A DNA stretch of 64,000 bases, taken from NCBI GenBank assembly GCA_009667805.1, contig CM019067.1:71957441-72021440 (forward strand), in the 5' to 3' direction. Source of the DNA: Leptobrachium leishanense (taxonomy: Eukaryota; Chordata; Amphibia; Anura; Megophryidae). The translations under genes were made by a program, and so were the position numbers. The notes below the pieces were generated by a model. That model had not been told where the DNA came from, did not search any database, and worked only from the letters and a program-made list of their open reading frames with translations. The stretch's first letter is position 1, and each line of letters begins with the position of its first letter. This document shows positions 46,801-58,984 of this stretch, one piece after another.

Positions 46801-47404
46801 GGTTTATTTTAAAGAAAGGAGGCCACTAAAGTATCAGGAGAAAAGTCCTTCAAAAGTTACAAGAACAGCAGGTTATAAAATGCTCGCTGCAGAGCTGCAC
46901 TTGCTCCACAGTGGCCTAGTATTGCAGAGTTATGGACCTTTCATGTTAGAATGGTAATAACGTAAATGTCTGGAGCCGCAAGCACCTTAAAGTGAACCTT
47001 GATGTCATAAAGATCAATGCAGTAACTCATCCATTGGTGAAATATCCCAGATCACTGTTTTCCGAGTCACAGCTCTGGTTGCCTCCATGTGCCGCGTCCA
47101 TTGGCGACACACGGGGAGAGTCATTGAGCAGTTCCGTGGGATTGGCCCTCTGCGTTGACATCGACACATCAACTCATTACTTGAGAGTCATTCGTCTGCC
47201 AGTAAAGAGTGGAGGGCTGTCCTGCAGGATGACTCATCCACTCGCAGCTGTCACTCCATTGGCATGTCGCTAGAAGTGAGTGACCGCCAATTCCTGAAAT
47301 GGGCATTTCTACTATTACTAAAAAATGTACAATATAATGTGTTTGTAAAAAAACGCTCGCACGTATGTAGGAAGTTTTTTCGTATCAACTGAGCCCAAGT
47401 TGTG
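46801..47404. other. Unique sequence with a dispersed repeat copy
   Basis: 47212-47283 (GAGGGCTGTCCTGCAGGATG, then CCACTCGCAGCTGTCACTCC) is the partner of 36331-36405. Confidence 0.4.
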
Positions 47405-47612
47405 TTTTTTTTTTTTTGAGAATTTTTTTTACCACGAAGGATACATTGAGATTTCTCTCGTTTTCAAGTATGTCCTGGGTGGCGAGTATGTACCGTTAGG
47501 TGTCTTGCCCAAGGACACTTACTGGAGAGGTTGCTCGCCGGGATCGAACCCATGACTCCACAGGCTTTCTCCACGCAGAGCAGTGATGTTACCTCTACTC
47601 CACCCAGTCGGT
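47405..47612 (-). mobile_element. tRNA-headed SINE, full length
   Basis: Minus strand: ACCGACTGGGTGGAGTAGAG, GCTCTGCGTGGAGAAAGCCT, B box GGTTCGATCCCGG, CTCTCCAGTAAGTGTCCTTG, AACGGTACATACTCGCCACC, shared tail, then an A-rich end. About 205 bp. Confidence 0.9.
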
Positions 47613-49555
47613 GTTGGGCATCAACGGGTCCCTTAAACAGAAAACCTTGTTTTTGAAGTGGTGTTAAGTCCTTTATCCCTCTCACTAGTCCATGGTGGAG
47701 TGAAGATTGCGGAAGAGAAGTGAATTCACTGTTTTCTTTTGTTGTTGTTCTGCTTTGTGTTTTTTTTTTATACACTCCGTCACTAGCCGAAAGCCAGCGT
47801 TAAGTACAGTGCCAAGTCTGAAAGGGTTAACCTGCAAACCACCCTCATCCTACCCACCATCCCAAACCACTTTGATTTACAAGCCATGTAATTGATGTTC
47901 CTCCACTCGGTTCTCCGGGTTTTCAGTACCCAAAGGCACATCTACTGCATCTGTTTATAAACACTTTCTGCGCCCAGGATTTATTTAAGAAAGCCGCAGT
48001 TGAACCAGCTCATTGAGTTCAACTCCAGTTGTCTGCAGCTTTTTGTTTGTTTGAAAACTAATTTTCATGTAAAGTGAAACCAGATGTGGAAGGAAAGCGT
48101 TTCTCCCATTTTAATCTTCTCCATCATATTTGTTTTGGTTCAAACAGAGCCCCCACTATTGGCATTTTTTTTTTTAAAGAGCGGATAGACAGATTATGAT
48201 GTGCTAATGACACTTATTGCATCTTAAGCGCATGCATGTGTAGCAAAGGCGCATTGTTTACTACAGATCATGGATTTGCATATATATGGAAAGCAGAGGG
48301 AGGGAGGGGGTCGGGCATTTTTTTTTTGGTGTCCCCTTAAACTTCAGTCTTTGATATTAAGACATAGTCATTTTCCAAGAAAAAGAAGATTTATCTTTGT
48401 TTTTACAGTGTGCTCATCTAAGGAACGATCAATGTGAATAATGGATGGATTAAAAAGAGTGGAAATGCAGCATTAGAAGCTTTTTTTCATTGTAGCGCGC
48501 AACTCTATAGGCTTTTCTCTCGTTATGATTTAAAGGGTAGGCTTCTGGACGTTTAAGTTCTTCTAATCACAGTGATCCATGGAGTGGGTCACACCTCAAA
48601 CAGCAGGCTTTTGGTCTTCTGATTACTCTTTAAACTTGCCGTTACTCACTTAAGCTGGAGGATTTTCCAAACGTTGGGAGTTTCTGATTTCTCTTCAACC
48701 CGAGGCATTTGGGTTCCTCAACACGCTCGTTAAACAGTAGCTATTCCACGTGAGCCACGATGTGTACTATGGGCTCACCCGCTATTCCACCCGCTTGAGA
48801 AAGACTATCAAGGTTATTCAGAGAAAAGTGAAACTCTGGAGAATTTTTGGAGAAGGGAGAATTCTAGCAAAGCAAACAAGCAGAGAAGTGCAGGTCTCTG
48901 GGAGTCATAACTACCTATCTTGCAATGTGATTGACTGAAACTAAAGGGGGTCATTATCTGACAAACGCCAGATGTCTGCTCTCACCCAGCCGTGTAATAG
49001 CAGGCCTATACATCTGCAGAACAAATTAGAGAATTCTGCTCTGATCATCAAACACGTATTACCAATAATGAAGAAAAAAGGACTTTTCGCGCATTCCCTA
49101 GGTTCACCGTATGAATGACAGACATTTATCTCTGATCTGAGGTGATCTATCAATAATTCGGAGATACATATTATACATATATCTGTATACAGTGAATACA
49201 AAGAAAGAAGCTTATGGTGGTTTAGATTTTGCATATGCTGTGCATTATAGGAGCACTGTACGTGATGCGCACCATTTAACCACGGTACAGGCAGTGGAAC
49301 GTTTGACCACAGAACATGCTATGGATCATTTGACCATGGAACATTCTAAGGATCATTTGATGACCATTTTAAATGCTTTTAGCATGCATCATCTGTTTTA
49401 AAAACATGAAAGTACATTGATACATTTTGTTCCAAATACGTAATCACTGACCATCTTTCCTTGACAAATCACAACAAACATAAAAAAAACACTAGCATCC
49501 AACCCTTTTATAATTATCACACCGCAAGGCTAGTCTGCATCATATCACACACATA
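47613..49555. other. Unique sequence; possible regulatory content at 47930-48560
   Basis: 47930-48560 is complex, non-repetitive and carries GTTTATAAACACTTTC and TTTGCATATATATGG motifs; it might be conserved. 48812-48895 is a scrap of the short family A MITE (AGGTTATTCAGAGAAAAGTG). 49262-49370 contains a small internal repeat of (A/C)C(A/C)TTTGACCA(C/T)(A/G)GAACAT. Frames here have no known domains. Confidence 0.4.
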
Positions 49556-50105
49556 CAGGATTATTCAGAGTGACATTTTGGTGCTCTCTGATTCGCCCCA
49601 CTTTAGCGAGTCTGATTAGCTGACCCTGCAGTGAATTCAGCATTCACTGCAGGGTCCCCACAGTGCAGCAAATTGGCTGCCGCTGTCAACCCGCTGCCCG
49701 TCGAATGACAGCCCGCTGGACAGCTGCTGCAAAGCTGCCAGCCGCCGCCGTCGCAAACCCACCACCCACCACTGCCCGCACCGGCAGACTCACTGGACAG
49801 CCACCACAAACCCGCCAGAGAGCTGCCAAATGCAGCCAATGAACCGCCAAGCACAGCACCGACCAGCTGCAGTTACATCAGGGCATTTCACTGACATTTC
49901 TCTGCTGTTCAGTGTCTCTGAATAGATTAACCATTGCTTCTCTATGGGGAAATCCGCTACCATCGAACAGCACCGTATTTCGCTGGAAATTCGCTAAAAC
50001 TTGGCGAACTGCCTGTTTTTTGAATAGCCACAACATTGCACCGTACGGGAAAAATCACTGCTCGGTGCAATTTCGGGGCCAGATCGGTTGTCTCTGAATA
50101 ACCCT
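49556..50105. mobile_element. Family A related transposon
   Basis: CAGGATTATTCAGAGTGACA at the left, GGTTGTCTCTGAATAACCCT at the right; shares GATTAACCATTGCTTCTCTATGG-type sequence with the copy at 28501-29328. The left third is a G+C-rich stretch of CCGCC/CTGC runs. Confidence 0.65.
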
Positions 50106-50119
50106 TTAGAATCCTATGA

Positions 50120-50195
50120 AATACTATTATTATTATTATCATCATCATTTATATAGCACCAACAGTTTCTGCAGCGCTGAACAGTAATAACTGAG
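50120..50195. repeat. (TTA)n-led SINE-like scrap
   Basis: TTATTATTATTATCATCATC followed by ATTTATATAGCACCAACAG and CTGCAGCGCTGAACAG, typical of a short retroelement 3' end read from its tail. Confidence 0.45.
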
Positions 50196-50399
50196 GGATT
50201 AAATGAACAAATTACAAATTTAGGAACCAGAGACAGGAGAGGACTCTACTCACAGGACCTTAAACTGATCACCGCCATTTATGCTATTATTAAGCCTCAA
50301 CTCCTCTGGTTTAACCATCAAATGTCTGCGCTCGATAGCGAGGACTCGCGTTAACAATTAATTGAACTATTTGCCTTGCATAAAACAAATAAATAAAAT

Positions 50400-51420
50400 A
50401 AAGAATTCTTATTTATTCTCCGTGGTACAATGTTTTTTTGTTTTTTTTTCTGTTTGTTTATTTTTCCATACAGCTTTCTTCGTCCAAACAAATTACTCAA
50501 ATGCCATTAGGCGAACCGTGCTGTGGGTCCTCAGATGTAAAGGCCCATTCCGATTTCCTTCAGCACAACGATTTTTATGAAAATAAGAGCCGCGCAATCT
50601 CCTGACCTCTTTTAGCATCATACTGGGACAATGACAGGTCAATAATTGGAACTGCACATATCTGGAATATTTTATTTTAAATTATAATGCTGGCAGAGCC
50701 CCATCGGAATAAGCCAGAACTCCACATTAATTCCAAACTAATCAAAGTATCATTGCGCGCTGTAAGGGCTAATGCAAATACAGGGTGGGGGATATGACTG
50801 TTGATCCTTTCTTTCTTTCAGTCTTTCTTTTTTTTTTCCCCATTTTCTATCATCCTGGTTTCTTATCTGCAACAGTTGTACTGCCATCCATAACATGGAT
50901 AATGAGAAAACCCAAGAACTGCTCCTGGGGGAAATGTTAAACTTAAAGTTACCTAAAGACTACATATCTTGTCCTCCTATAGCGATGGCGGAGATTGCTT
51001 TTAATGGCAGATTTAAATCCCATGTATGCAAATCAGGAAAGCCATGGATGCTGGGCAGATGATTCAGTCACGCTGCTGACAGATGCAAGAATAGACAAGC
51101 ACAACTAAAAAAAAAAAAAAAGTAGTGTGGTTATCTTTCCTTCAGGACAAAAAGAAAAAAAAAATCGTCACCGAAATGATTAAAAAAAAAAAAAAAAAAT
51201 CAAGTCAGAATTAAGATTTGACCCCCTCGTGAATGACAGATGCTGGTTAGAATTTGCATGTCTTGCATTGAATGCGGCAGAGCAGGCTGACCATGAAAAT
51301 TGCTGGCCTCGGTTGACCCAAGATTATGCTATCAATCAATCCTCCCAAACATACTAAAAGTCCTCTTAGATTGCAATGTTTGCCGTATCGCTTAATGCGC
51401 GTGATTATATTTCTTCTGTG
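50400..51420. promoter_or_regulatory. Candidate conserved enhancer block
   Basis: About 1 kb of unique DNA with GGTCAATAATTGGAAC (50638), CCACATTAATTCCAAAC (50723), GCTAATGCAAATACAG (50769, octamer type) and GCATGTCTTGCATTGAATGC (51257). Broken only by poly(A) at 51106 and 51181. No sister copy in the window. Inference. Confidence 0.33.
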
Positions 51421-52249
51421 TGAACATCCCTATCTAATTAGAGGCTAAGAACAATAATGATACTGAATGTATAATATATATTTCATGATGTCTTCCCTTT
51501 TATTGACCCAAGCCTTGGAGAAACGCTATACCCCTTCACATTGTTTTATGGGATTCGGAGGGAGACAGAGAGCGAGAGAGAGAGGCATTAGTGAGAAAGG
51601 ATCCTACTTAAGGAATAAAAATAGTTTAGGATATTTATGTATATTTATTTTAATCGTAGCGTAAGGAAATGAGGCTGTCGTCCGCCACTCTACAAACACA
51701 GAATACTGAAAACTGGGGGGAGGTGGGACAATGTGTCATTTTTTTTAAACATATCTATTTCCTATTAAGGCTATTTCCTTAAATTATTTCTAGAGGCCTC
51801 TGAGAGTGAAAAGAATGGTCAGGCACCAAGACCTAGAAGACCTAAGGTTCCCACAATATGCCCACATATATTAATGAGAGATCCATTTAGGCCGTGGTTG
51901 CATATTGGGTGACTCTATAAAAATACAAATAAGGATAAAACATCTCTGTCTATCTAGCTAGCTAACCTCAGATATATATATATATATATATATGTATGCA
52001 ATAATAAACCTTATTGGTTATTGCGTGGAGACTTTTTATCTCATTTTTTGCCCTCCACCACAACCCAAATAATTACTGATTTACCCTACGCGTCCAAGAA
52101 TCTATTGCAACTGGTCATCATGCCTAGCTCCTGCTGAAGAGGGTCCAATAAACCCGAAACAGCGCTGTCCTAGGAGTGGCTTTGACCTGATCTCTGCTAA
52201 AAAAAAAAAAGCCATCTAGTATGGCATGGCATGGCATTGATTGAAGGGT
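51421..52249. other. Unique sequence with (TA)n at 51970-51992
   Basis: 52125-52190 (CTGCTGAAGAGGGTCCAATA, CCCGAAACAGCGCTGTCCTA) is a repeat scrap similar in motif to 4070-4095. Otherwise nothing. Confidence 0.4.
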
Positions 52250-52410
52250 TCTGTGTAATAACAGACCCAGGACGCAAAGAAGTGAGACAGATGTCATTTG
52301 CATATCTTACCCAGAATTCCTTGCTGCATATGGGGGATGTAGCACAGGCACTCTGGGATGCAGTTCTTTGAATTGCTGTGATGTGCAAATGACTTCTGCA
52401 GTAATAAACT
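52250..52410. mobile_element. MITE-like inverted repeat with TTTGCATATCTTACCC
   Basis: GAAGTGAGACAGATGTCATT TGCATATC near the left and GATGTGCAAATGACTTCTGC near the right pair over ATGTCATTTGCA / TGCAAATGAC; inner CAGAATTCCTTGC / ATGGGGGATGTAGCACAGG. Boundaries not fixed. Confidence 0.45.
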
Positions 52411-54129
52411 ATATATATATATATACACATACTGTATCCTCTCTCCATGATGCTTATCTGTGTGGTTTTATGGGCCTATGATCTGTCCTCTGTTTGTTTA
52501 CCTTACTTGTCCATACAATTCCTCTATTCGTATTTATGACCCCCCCCCCTTCTGTTGGCTCTTTATTGTTCAATTCTATGATTTAGTTCAGTATAGCTTC
52601 AAGATCAAGACCTGAGGAAGAGAGATACACTCTCCAAAGCTTGTCTTTTAAATATAGCGTTAGTCCAATAAAAAAAGTATCACTACTACTCCCTGGGTAA
52701 GCACCCCTCCCTGTCACAGGTGCTCCACCCACAGGTTCTGTTTAATCTTGAATTGCAGGGAGCTCCAGAAAGGACTTGGTCCTCTGTAAGTGAGATGATC
52801 CCATAAGAGCAGTCATTAGGTTGGCACGATAGGACCTGCCAGGGGTGGAATACATTGTTGTCGTTGGCAGGCTTAAGCAATTAATGGCCATTCATTGAAA
52901 ACTAAATTTCCACCATTTTTCAGCAGAGCTTAATGTTATAAACCTTGCAACAAGTCTTGAAAGGGTTAAGTACTGCAGTGATTCTGAAGGGGATAAGAAT
53001 TGTCATAAGCATTTAAAGGGTTAAATCTGGCAAAATCTCAATGTAGCTGCTGTTGCTGTTCATTTTGAATTTTTAGAACATGATGTTTGGTGTGCGCTCC
53101 TCTTGGTTTGATACATATATATATATATATAAAAATATAAATCACCAAAGTATAGCAGTACGTAGTGACACCTTTTTATTGGATTAACGTTACACTCTCG
53201 AAAGCTTGTCTTTTTAATGTATCTGTCTTCTTCACGTCTGTAACCTATACTGAGCAAAATTATAGAACCTACACTATATATATATTTTTATAACTGCGCC
53301 AGTAACATCCCAGCACCAAACAGAGTAAAGGTACATAAGGAATTGGATTGGGGAAAATGTAATTTAAAGATTGGAATGATGTGATGTGATGAAGGGTCTA
53401 AGGTCAGACAAAATATGTATGTGCAGGGCCAGTTTAGCATAGAGACTGTAGGAGCTGCAGCTCCAGGCCCATTTCCCAAAACAGGCCCAGCATCATCACC
53501 CTTTGTAACTAACACAATGAGATCAAGAGGGATGGGTCAGTCTCACAGTGGAGGTGTGTGTGAAAAGAAGGGGATAGTAACACAATGGAAGGTGAGAAGA
53601 AAGGGTCAGCGCAAAAATGGAAGGTGATAAGAATGGTGTCGAGGTACATTGAAGATTAGCAGGATACAGCAAAGAGCACTAAAATCTTCAGAACCAGGCC
53701 CATGAAGCCTTTAATCCACCAATCTCCTAGATTGTAAACTCTCAAGCAGGGTCCACCCTCCTTCTCTTCCTTGCGGGTAACGTGTATGTGTTTCTCCCAT
53801 TGTACAGCGCTATGGAATTGTTGGAGCTTTATAAATACTTGTAACTGTAACCAAGGTATATGGATCGATAACTAGATAAAATAAATAGATAGATGATAGT
53901 AAATACATTATGATAGATATATTAGTAAACGACTAGCCTTAACCATAATCAAGCAAGATATATTTTATATATTGCACATAATTTTATAGTCTTGACTTGT
54001 CATTTATTCAGTGATCCTTAATGGATTAATAAGGATGAAGCCTTAGCTCTAATTTGTTTGGAAATAATCTCAAAACTGATTAATATTTTATATAAAAAAA
54101 AGAGTAATATGTAGGGATATTATTCGAAA
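52411..54129. other. Repeat scraps in unique sequence
   Basis: 52600-52680 (GAGGAAGAGAGATACACTCT, CCAAAGCTTGTCTTTT, GTTAGTCCAATAAAAAA) and 53145-53240 in the opposite direction (GACAAGCTTTCGAGAGTGTA on minus, GTTAATCCAATAAAAAGG) are two inverted pieces of one family. 53427-53720 is the AGGAGCTGCAGCTCCAGGCC repeat also at 21890-22050. 53730-53850 is a TGTAACTGTAACC LINE-type tail. (TA)n at 53117-53130. Confidence 0.5.
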
Positions 54130-54840
54130 CGATATTCCAATGGCTCTTTATTTTATTAATGATTTACCTTTGCGGTAAAGATTTCAATCCAGGAACCATC
54201 TCTAAGTATCCAGGACATGTGTGATCCTGTTAGCTCAACCCACTTTCCAGAGATATGAGAGGCGACAGCAGACTCCAGCAAAATGCTTTCTGCCCGCACC
54301 AGTAAATGCAAGATTAAAACCAAATGATCTGCAAAGCACATTCCTCAGTAAACTCTCGGGCAGACGAAGAATCTATGTTAACATTGACTATGAAGGCTGA
54401 AATGTGAATGTGCTATTGTTTGCTTCTTCAATCATCATTTCTACAAGACATTAGATATTCAGCGATTTAAGTCCATATGGAAAGGCCATCAGCGCTGAGC
54501 TTCTGGGTTCCATGCCAGAAAACCACATCCACATGCTTTCTACCTCTAAACATAAAAGCAAAAGGTGTTGTTCTGGTCAAATACAGAAATAATTTTTACT
54601 AGCATACGTCTAATGTTAAAACTGCCCCATACTGCCAAAGGCATTAAAACGCCATCTGCGAAACAGATTTTTTTATTAAAAAGATCAGTTTAACATTAAG
54701 CATCTGGGCAGAGGATGCTTTCTTACTCGACCTTTCACCTTTCACATACATTAACCCCTTTTTTCCCTCTCTGTCGTTAAGAACACTTTTACGGGCGATA
54801 CTGTATCTCGTGTCTTTCACTAACATAAAATCAGGTTTCT
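54130..54840. promoter_or_regulatory. Candidate conserved enhancer block
   Basis: Complex unique DNA (TTTATTAATGATTTACCTTT at 54150, GCAAGATTAAAACCAAATGATC at 54309, GCCATCAGCGCTGAGC at 54487), no element ends or arrays. Frame 54156-54341 on minus has no domain. Inference. Confidence 0.3.
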
Positions 54841-55325
54841 GATCACATTGAACAATTTAAGGGAAAAAAAAAACAAAAAACTGGTTCGCTCAGTTAAGTA
54901 GGTATCCCTGGTAACCAGGTCAAATGCTTGCAAAGCCTATAAATACACGGGGATCGGAGGTTTGTAAAAATCAATGCCCAGCAACATAATTTTAAGTTAA
55001 GTCTCAAAATCCCTTGATCTATAGTTTAAAAGTGAAATGAGCATGTTTTCTGTGAAGATATATGGTCCAGAGGCCGTGTGACAGTGTGCTAGGACCGGAT
55101 TTTTAAGCGAGAGGATTTCCGACGCATTTTACCGCCTGTTGGCTGCACAGCAAAAGCAAACTAGCGGTACTATAGTATGCAGAATCACTAATGGAGCAGG
55201 AATTAACTTTTTCTCTCTCTTCTCTCTAAATGAGTTTTTGCCTGTGCTACATAGGTGTTTTTTTTTTTTGTTTTAGCCTGTGACGGGATTGTCAGGAATC
55301 CTACTAGCTTTTATTTTGAGATTTT
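54841..55325. other. Unique sequence
   Basis: Nothing recognised apart from poly(A), a pyrimidine run at 55208-55228 and a poly(T) run at 55257-55271. Confidence 0.4.
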
Positions 55326-56204
55326 CAGGGTTATTCAAAGAGAATCGAAAAGTCACCGCACGTTCGGTGACTTTTCATTCTCTTCAATCTGGTGTGATTT
55401 GCCGATCCCATTTCGGCAACCCTGCTGTGTATTCAGCAAGCACCACAGGGCCGCCACAATGCAGGGAAAAGTCGCCGCAAACCTGCCGAAAACTCACCGC
55501 AAAACCAGGGCGAACGCACACCGAAATCCGCAGAAACATCTGGATTAACCCCGCCGTACACGCCGGAGAAACCCGAGCAGGAGCCGATCACAGCGCAGAG
55601 CAGGCGCCGGAAAAACCCGACACCGCAGACAAATCGAGTGAGAAAAAAAAAACAGTATGCTTGAATGTTTGAAAAGTAAAACGCTGTTTGCAAAGAAACT
55701 ACTGAGCGACAATGTCTGAAATTTACATATAAGATCCAATGAATGAGAATAAAAAGGGCTGTTACAAAAAAAAGAAAAAGGTTATAAAAAAAAATGTTTG
55801 CTAAAAAATGCCTAAAAGATCCTAAAAAAATCTAGAAATAAAGAGACTTTTTACTGCAGAATATTATAATAAACGGTTTATTAGATATTGAATTAAAACC
55901 GGAATATTTTGACATCGAAGTCTATGGGATTCGCCTGAATAAACCTGCCGCCTGAAACCACTGAACGGCAGGGCAATTTGGCAACTTTTCACTACTGGTT
56001 TGTGTTCTCTGAATAGCCGAAGCATTGCTTCACTATGGGGAATTCGCTGCCCTCGAACAGACACCGTATGTGCAGGCAATTCGCCAGGATTTGGCGAACT
56101 GCCTGCTCTCTGAATAGCCGAATGGCCAGGAAAGGTAACCGTGCGCTGAATTTCACTGTTCGGTTATCTTTCGCCAGCAATTCGGATCTCTTTGAACAAC
56201 CCTG
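55326..56204 (+). mobile_element. Family A transposon, copy with TTT duplication
   Basis: CAGGGTTATTCAAAGAGA and GGATCTCTTTGAACAACCCTG-type ends; TTT at 55323-55325 and 56205-56207. Same interior order as 9015-9916: hairpin GTCACCGCACGTTCGGTGAC, CpG-rich block, GGGCTGTTACA block, CTATGGGATTCGCCTGAATA block. The 130-codon frame at 55280-55672 is inside it. Confidence 0.82.
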
Positions 56205-56207
56205 TTT

Positions 56208-57372
56208 GTTGTTGCTGTAGTAGTTTTTTAAGTTTCTATTTCAATATATATTTATAAATATGTCACATAACGCGTTGTTTTTGGATTTTTGGCTTGTTAT
56301 TATTATTATTATTATTAGTCTTTATTGTTATTAATTCGTCCTAAAGGAATCTGAGCCTTAATATTAATTATGTTGGCAACTGCCCTAAAAGTCCAGGGCT
56401 GGTGCTACCCAACGAGGGGTTAAACCTCTCTCTAGATCTGCATGACTACAAATTACTTCCTGGAATGTGGAATATGGTTATTGCATTTACAGTTTTTTTT
56501 TTTCTTTTTTCCTAACTCCCCCCCTCCCAATAAAAACAGATATTTTATTGAGTTGCAAAATTACATTCCTGCTGTAGTCTTAATTGGACACATTTTTGCA
56601 GCACCAAAATTCGCTCGCCAGCCTTCTAAACGCGCATAACGTAAGGACTTATTATTTCTCCTGTAAATGCTCTTAGTTGCTAGGGATATACTGTATGTAT
56701 TTTCACTTCGCTGGCTGTGTGTTACTCACTGTCTGTTCAAGTACAGAGCAAATGGATTCACAAGCCTTCTGAGACTTGATTTTGTAATGCAGAGGTTGTA
56801 CATTTTAAAGTCAGAACATTTAACCCATGGCAGTCTGAGCACTTGTGATATTGATATAAGACACATAGAGGATATTCAATAACTACTTTAATTTACTGGG
56901 GCTGAAAAAACAACAATAAAATTCAGAGTTTTCCAAGAGGAAAAGTCAAAGAGGGGCAGAGGATTCACTGATGAAGTTCCGTGAATATCTCAGAACGCTG
57001 AAGTTTATTCTGGTTGCAACAGTGACAACATTAGCCATTGTTTACGTTAAACTATTATGATTAGTCAATAACCTTGTTGATTTCTTTTGGCCTTTTTCTT
57101 TCTTGAATTTTCCTTATTTTTTGTTTTATTAATCTAACTTTATGTGGGAACCGATCTCAGCCATAGAAACCGGATGCAGAACATGTCAGCGTGAAGTGTA
57201 ATGCCCGTCAGTCCTTCGTGGTATCTTACCCAACAGCTTGCTAGGCCATCATCATAGGCATGTGCAAAAGGATGCCCCTGCTCAGTTAATTGTTCCTGCT
57301 TTTGACCTTTTATTTCTCCGACAAGGTTTTTGGGGGGGGTTTTGGTTCATGATAAAAAAATGAGAAAATTAA
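56208..57372. other. Unique sequence
   Basis: A (TTA)n tract lies at 56298-56318. No exon or transposon ends recognised. Confidence 0.4.
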
Positions 57373-57830
57373 GGCTAGCGTCAGACGAACGCAGTCATCA
57401 CGTCCGTGTCGCTGCACAGTTTAACATCCGTTGTAGCATTGATTTGTGATCAATAGAGACCAACATACTAAGTACATGCGCAACGAAGTGCGCTTGCACC
57501 ACGGATCTGGCAACGAACGCCATTTAGGCCTCAATGTAAAAGCGCTACAACAGACGCCCAGAGTGCACCGCGTAAACGTAGTGGCCTGTGTGCGTGATGA
57601 CGCAACGTCAGATGCAGCACATCTGCAACATCCATCACGTTGAGGCTCAGAGGTTTTTTTGGTCTGGCTGACTGTACCTGTCATTTAATTTTGATTAACT
57701 TTGTTTCCCATATTTCCCTTTTTTTTCTACATCTATTAAAAAAAATGGACCGTATGGTGTCTACAGTATCTTCCATCAGTACGTACGTCCGTTATGCACG
57801 CGCTCAGACTGCGTTCGTCTGACATTAGCC
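57373..57830. mobile_element. Harbinger-like MITE, family B, copy 6
   Basis: GGCTAGCGTCAGACGAACGC and GCGTTCGTCTGACATTAGCC ends, TTAA/TTA flanks. Shares GGTCTGGCTGACTGTACCTG and CCCATATTTCCC with copy 1 at 4555. Confidence 0.8.
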
Positions 57831-57929
57831 TTAGTCTGAATATTCTCAGTTTGTAATAAACCCTAAAATATGCCCACCCCTAAACCCATCATCTATAGCG
57901 GGAGGGCCGGCAACCTCAGTCCCCTAGTT

Positions 57930-58240
57930 CAGGGATGTCCAAACTCTGGCCCCCCGGATTTATTTTATTTATTTATTTATAAAGGATTTTACCAGGAAGG
58001 ATACATTGAGATTTCTCTCGTTTTCAAGTATGTCCTGGGTTAAAGAACATCAGATGTTCCTGAACTAATGCAGTCAGAGATTTCTGGGAGTTGTAGTTCA
58101 GGAACATCTGGGGGGCCGGAGTTCAGACATCCCCACCCTAGATGTTTTGTAACTACATATGCCATGATGACAGTCAGCTCAAAGTGAGCATTATGGGAAA
58201 TGTAGTTTCAAAACATTGGGGGGGGACCAAGGTTCCCGAC
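57930..58240. mobile_element. hAT-like MITE split by a LINE tail, beside a second MITE
   Basis: Left arm GGGATGTCCAAACTCTGGCC, right arm GGCCGGAGTTCAGACATCCC. Between them a LINE tail (57960-58048, minus strand: TTCTTTAACCCAGGACATAC, shared tail, ATAAATAAATAAATA) interrupts the left arm right after CCCCCCGGATT. 58130-58240 is a second palindrome (GATGTTTTGTAACTACATAT / AAATGTAGTTTCAAAACATT). Confidence 0.65.
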
Positions 58241-58984
58241 AACTGCTTTATAGGAAGATTGGGTTGACACCCTTCTTGATAGCAGAACAAGCTACTAGTG
58301 AATCGAATTGAATGGTTGTCATGAGTCCCCAAAACCTAGAACAATTTTGATGGATATGGGAAAAAAATAATGTTAAATCTCTCCCGGTTGGTGTTTTTTG
58401 GAATTCTTCAGCTTCTAATAAACTCGTGGCAGCTCTCATCGCGCCATTTAGTTAATACATCACGCTGACGTCTCTACACAAATCATTTACCAATTGCTCA
58501 GATTATATTTTATGCTATCCTTTTTAAAAATGTCCCTCATGACGAAGTAAATGAATACTGTGCGATTCTTCCCAACTACAGCATGCCGTAATAATGGAAT
58601 GCTAGTAATAAATGTATAAGGAACGCACGGCTGCTGATTTATTTAGCAAGTCAGGGTTAAAAATGAAACTTGTGCATGAAAAAAACTGTTATTTAGCCGC
58701 TTAATCAAAGGTGACATTTAAGTAAAGGGTATAAGTTAAAATAACTTAAATATTTTTTTAGCTCCCCCTACACGTCTTCTCAGATTACAGGCCTGTGAGC
58801 AGAGGAAGCTCGCTTAGCACAGGACTCTCCAAAAAGCACATTCCCAGGGGGCAATAACTGTGCCCATTTGAAGGATATCCATTCGTTTGTCTCAGGGATG
58901 TTGCAGTCGAGGACGTGGCCTTTTTTGATAATGCCGCCTGTACAATATGTTTATCTAATTGATATTTATACATTGTTAACCAGA
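58241..58984. other. Unique sequence
   Basis: No repeat or exon recognised. Confidence 0.4.
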
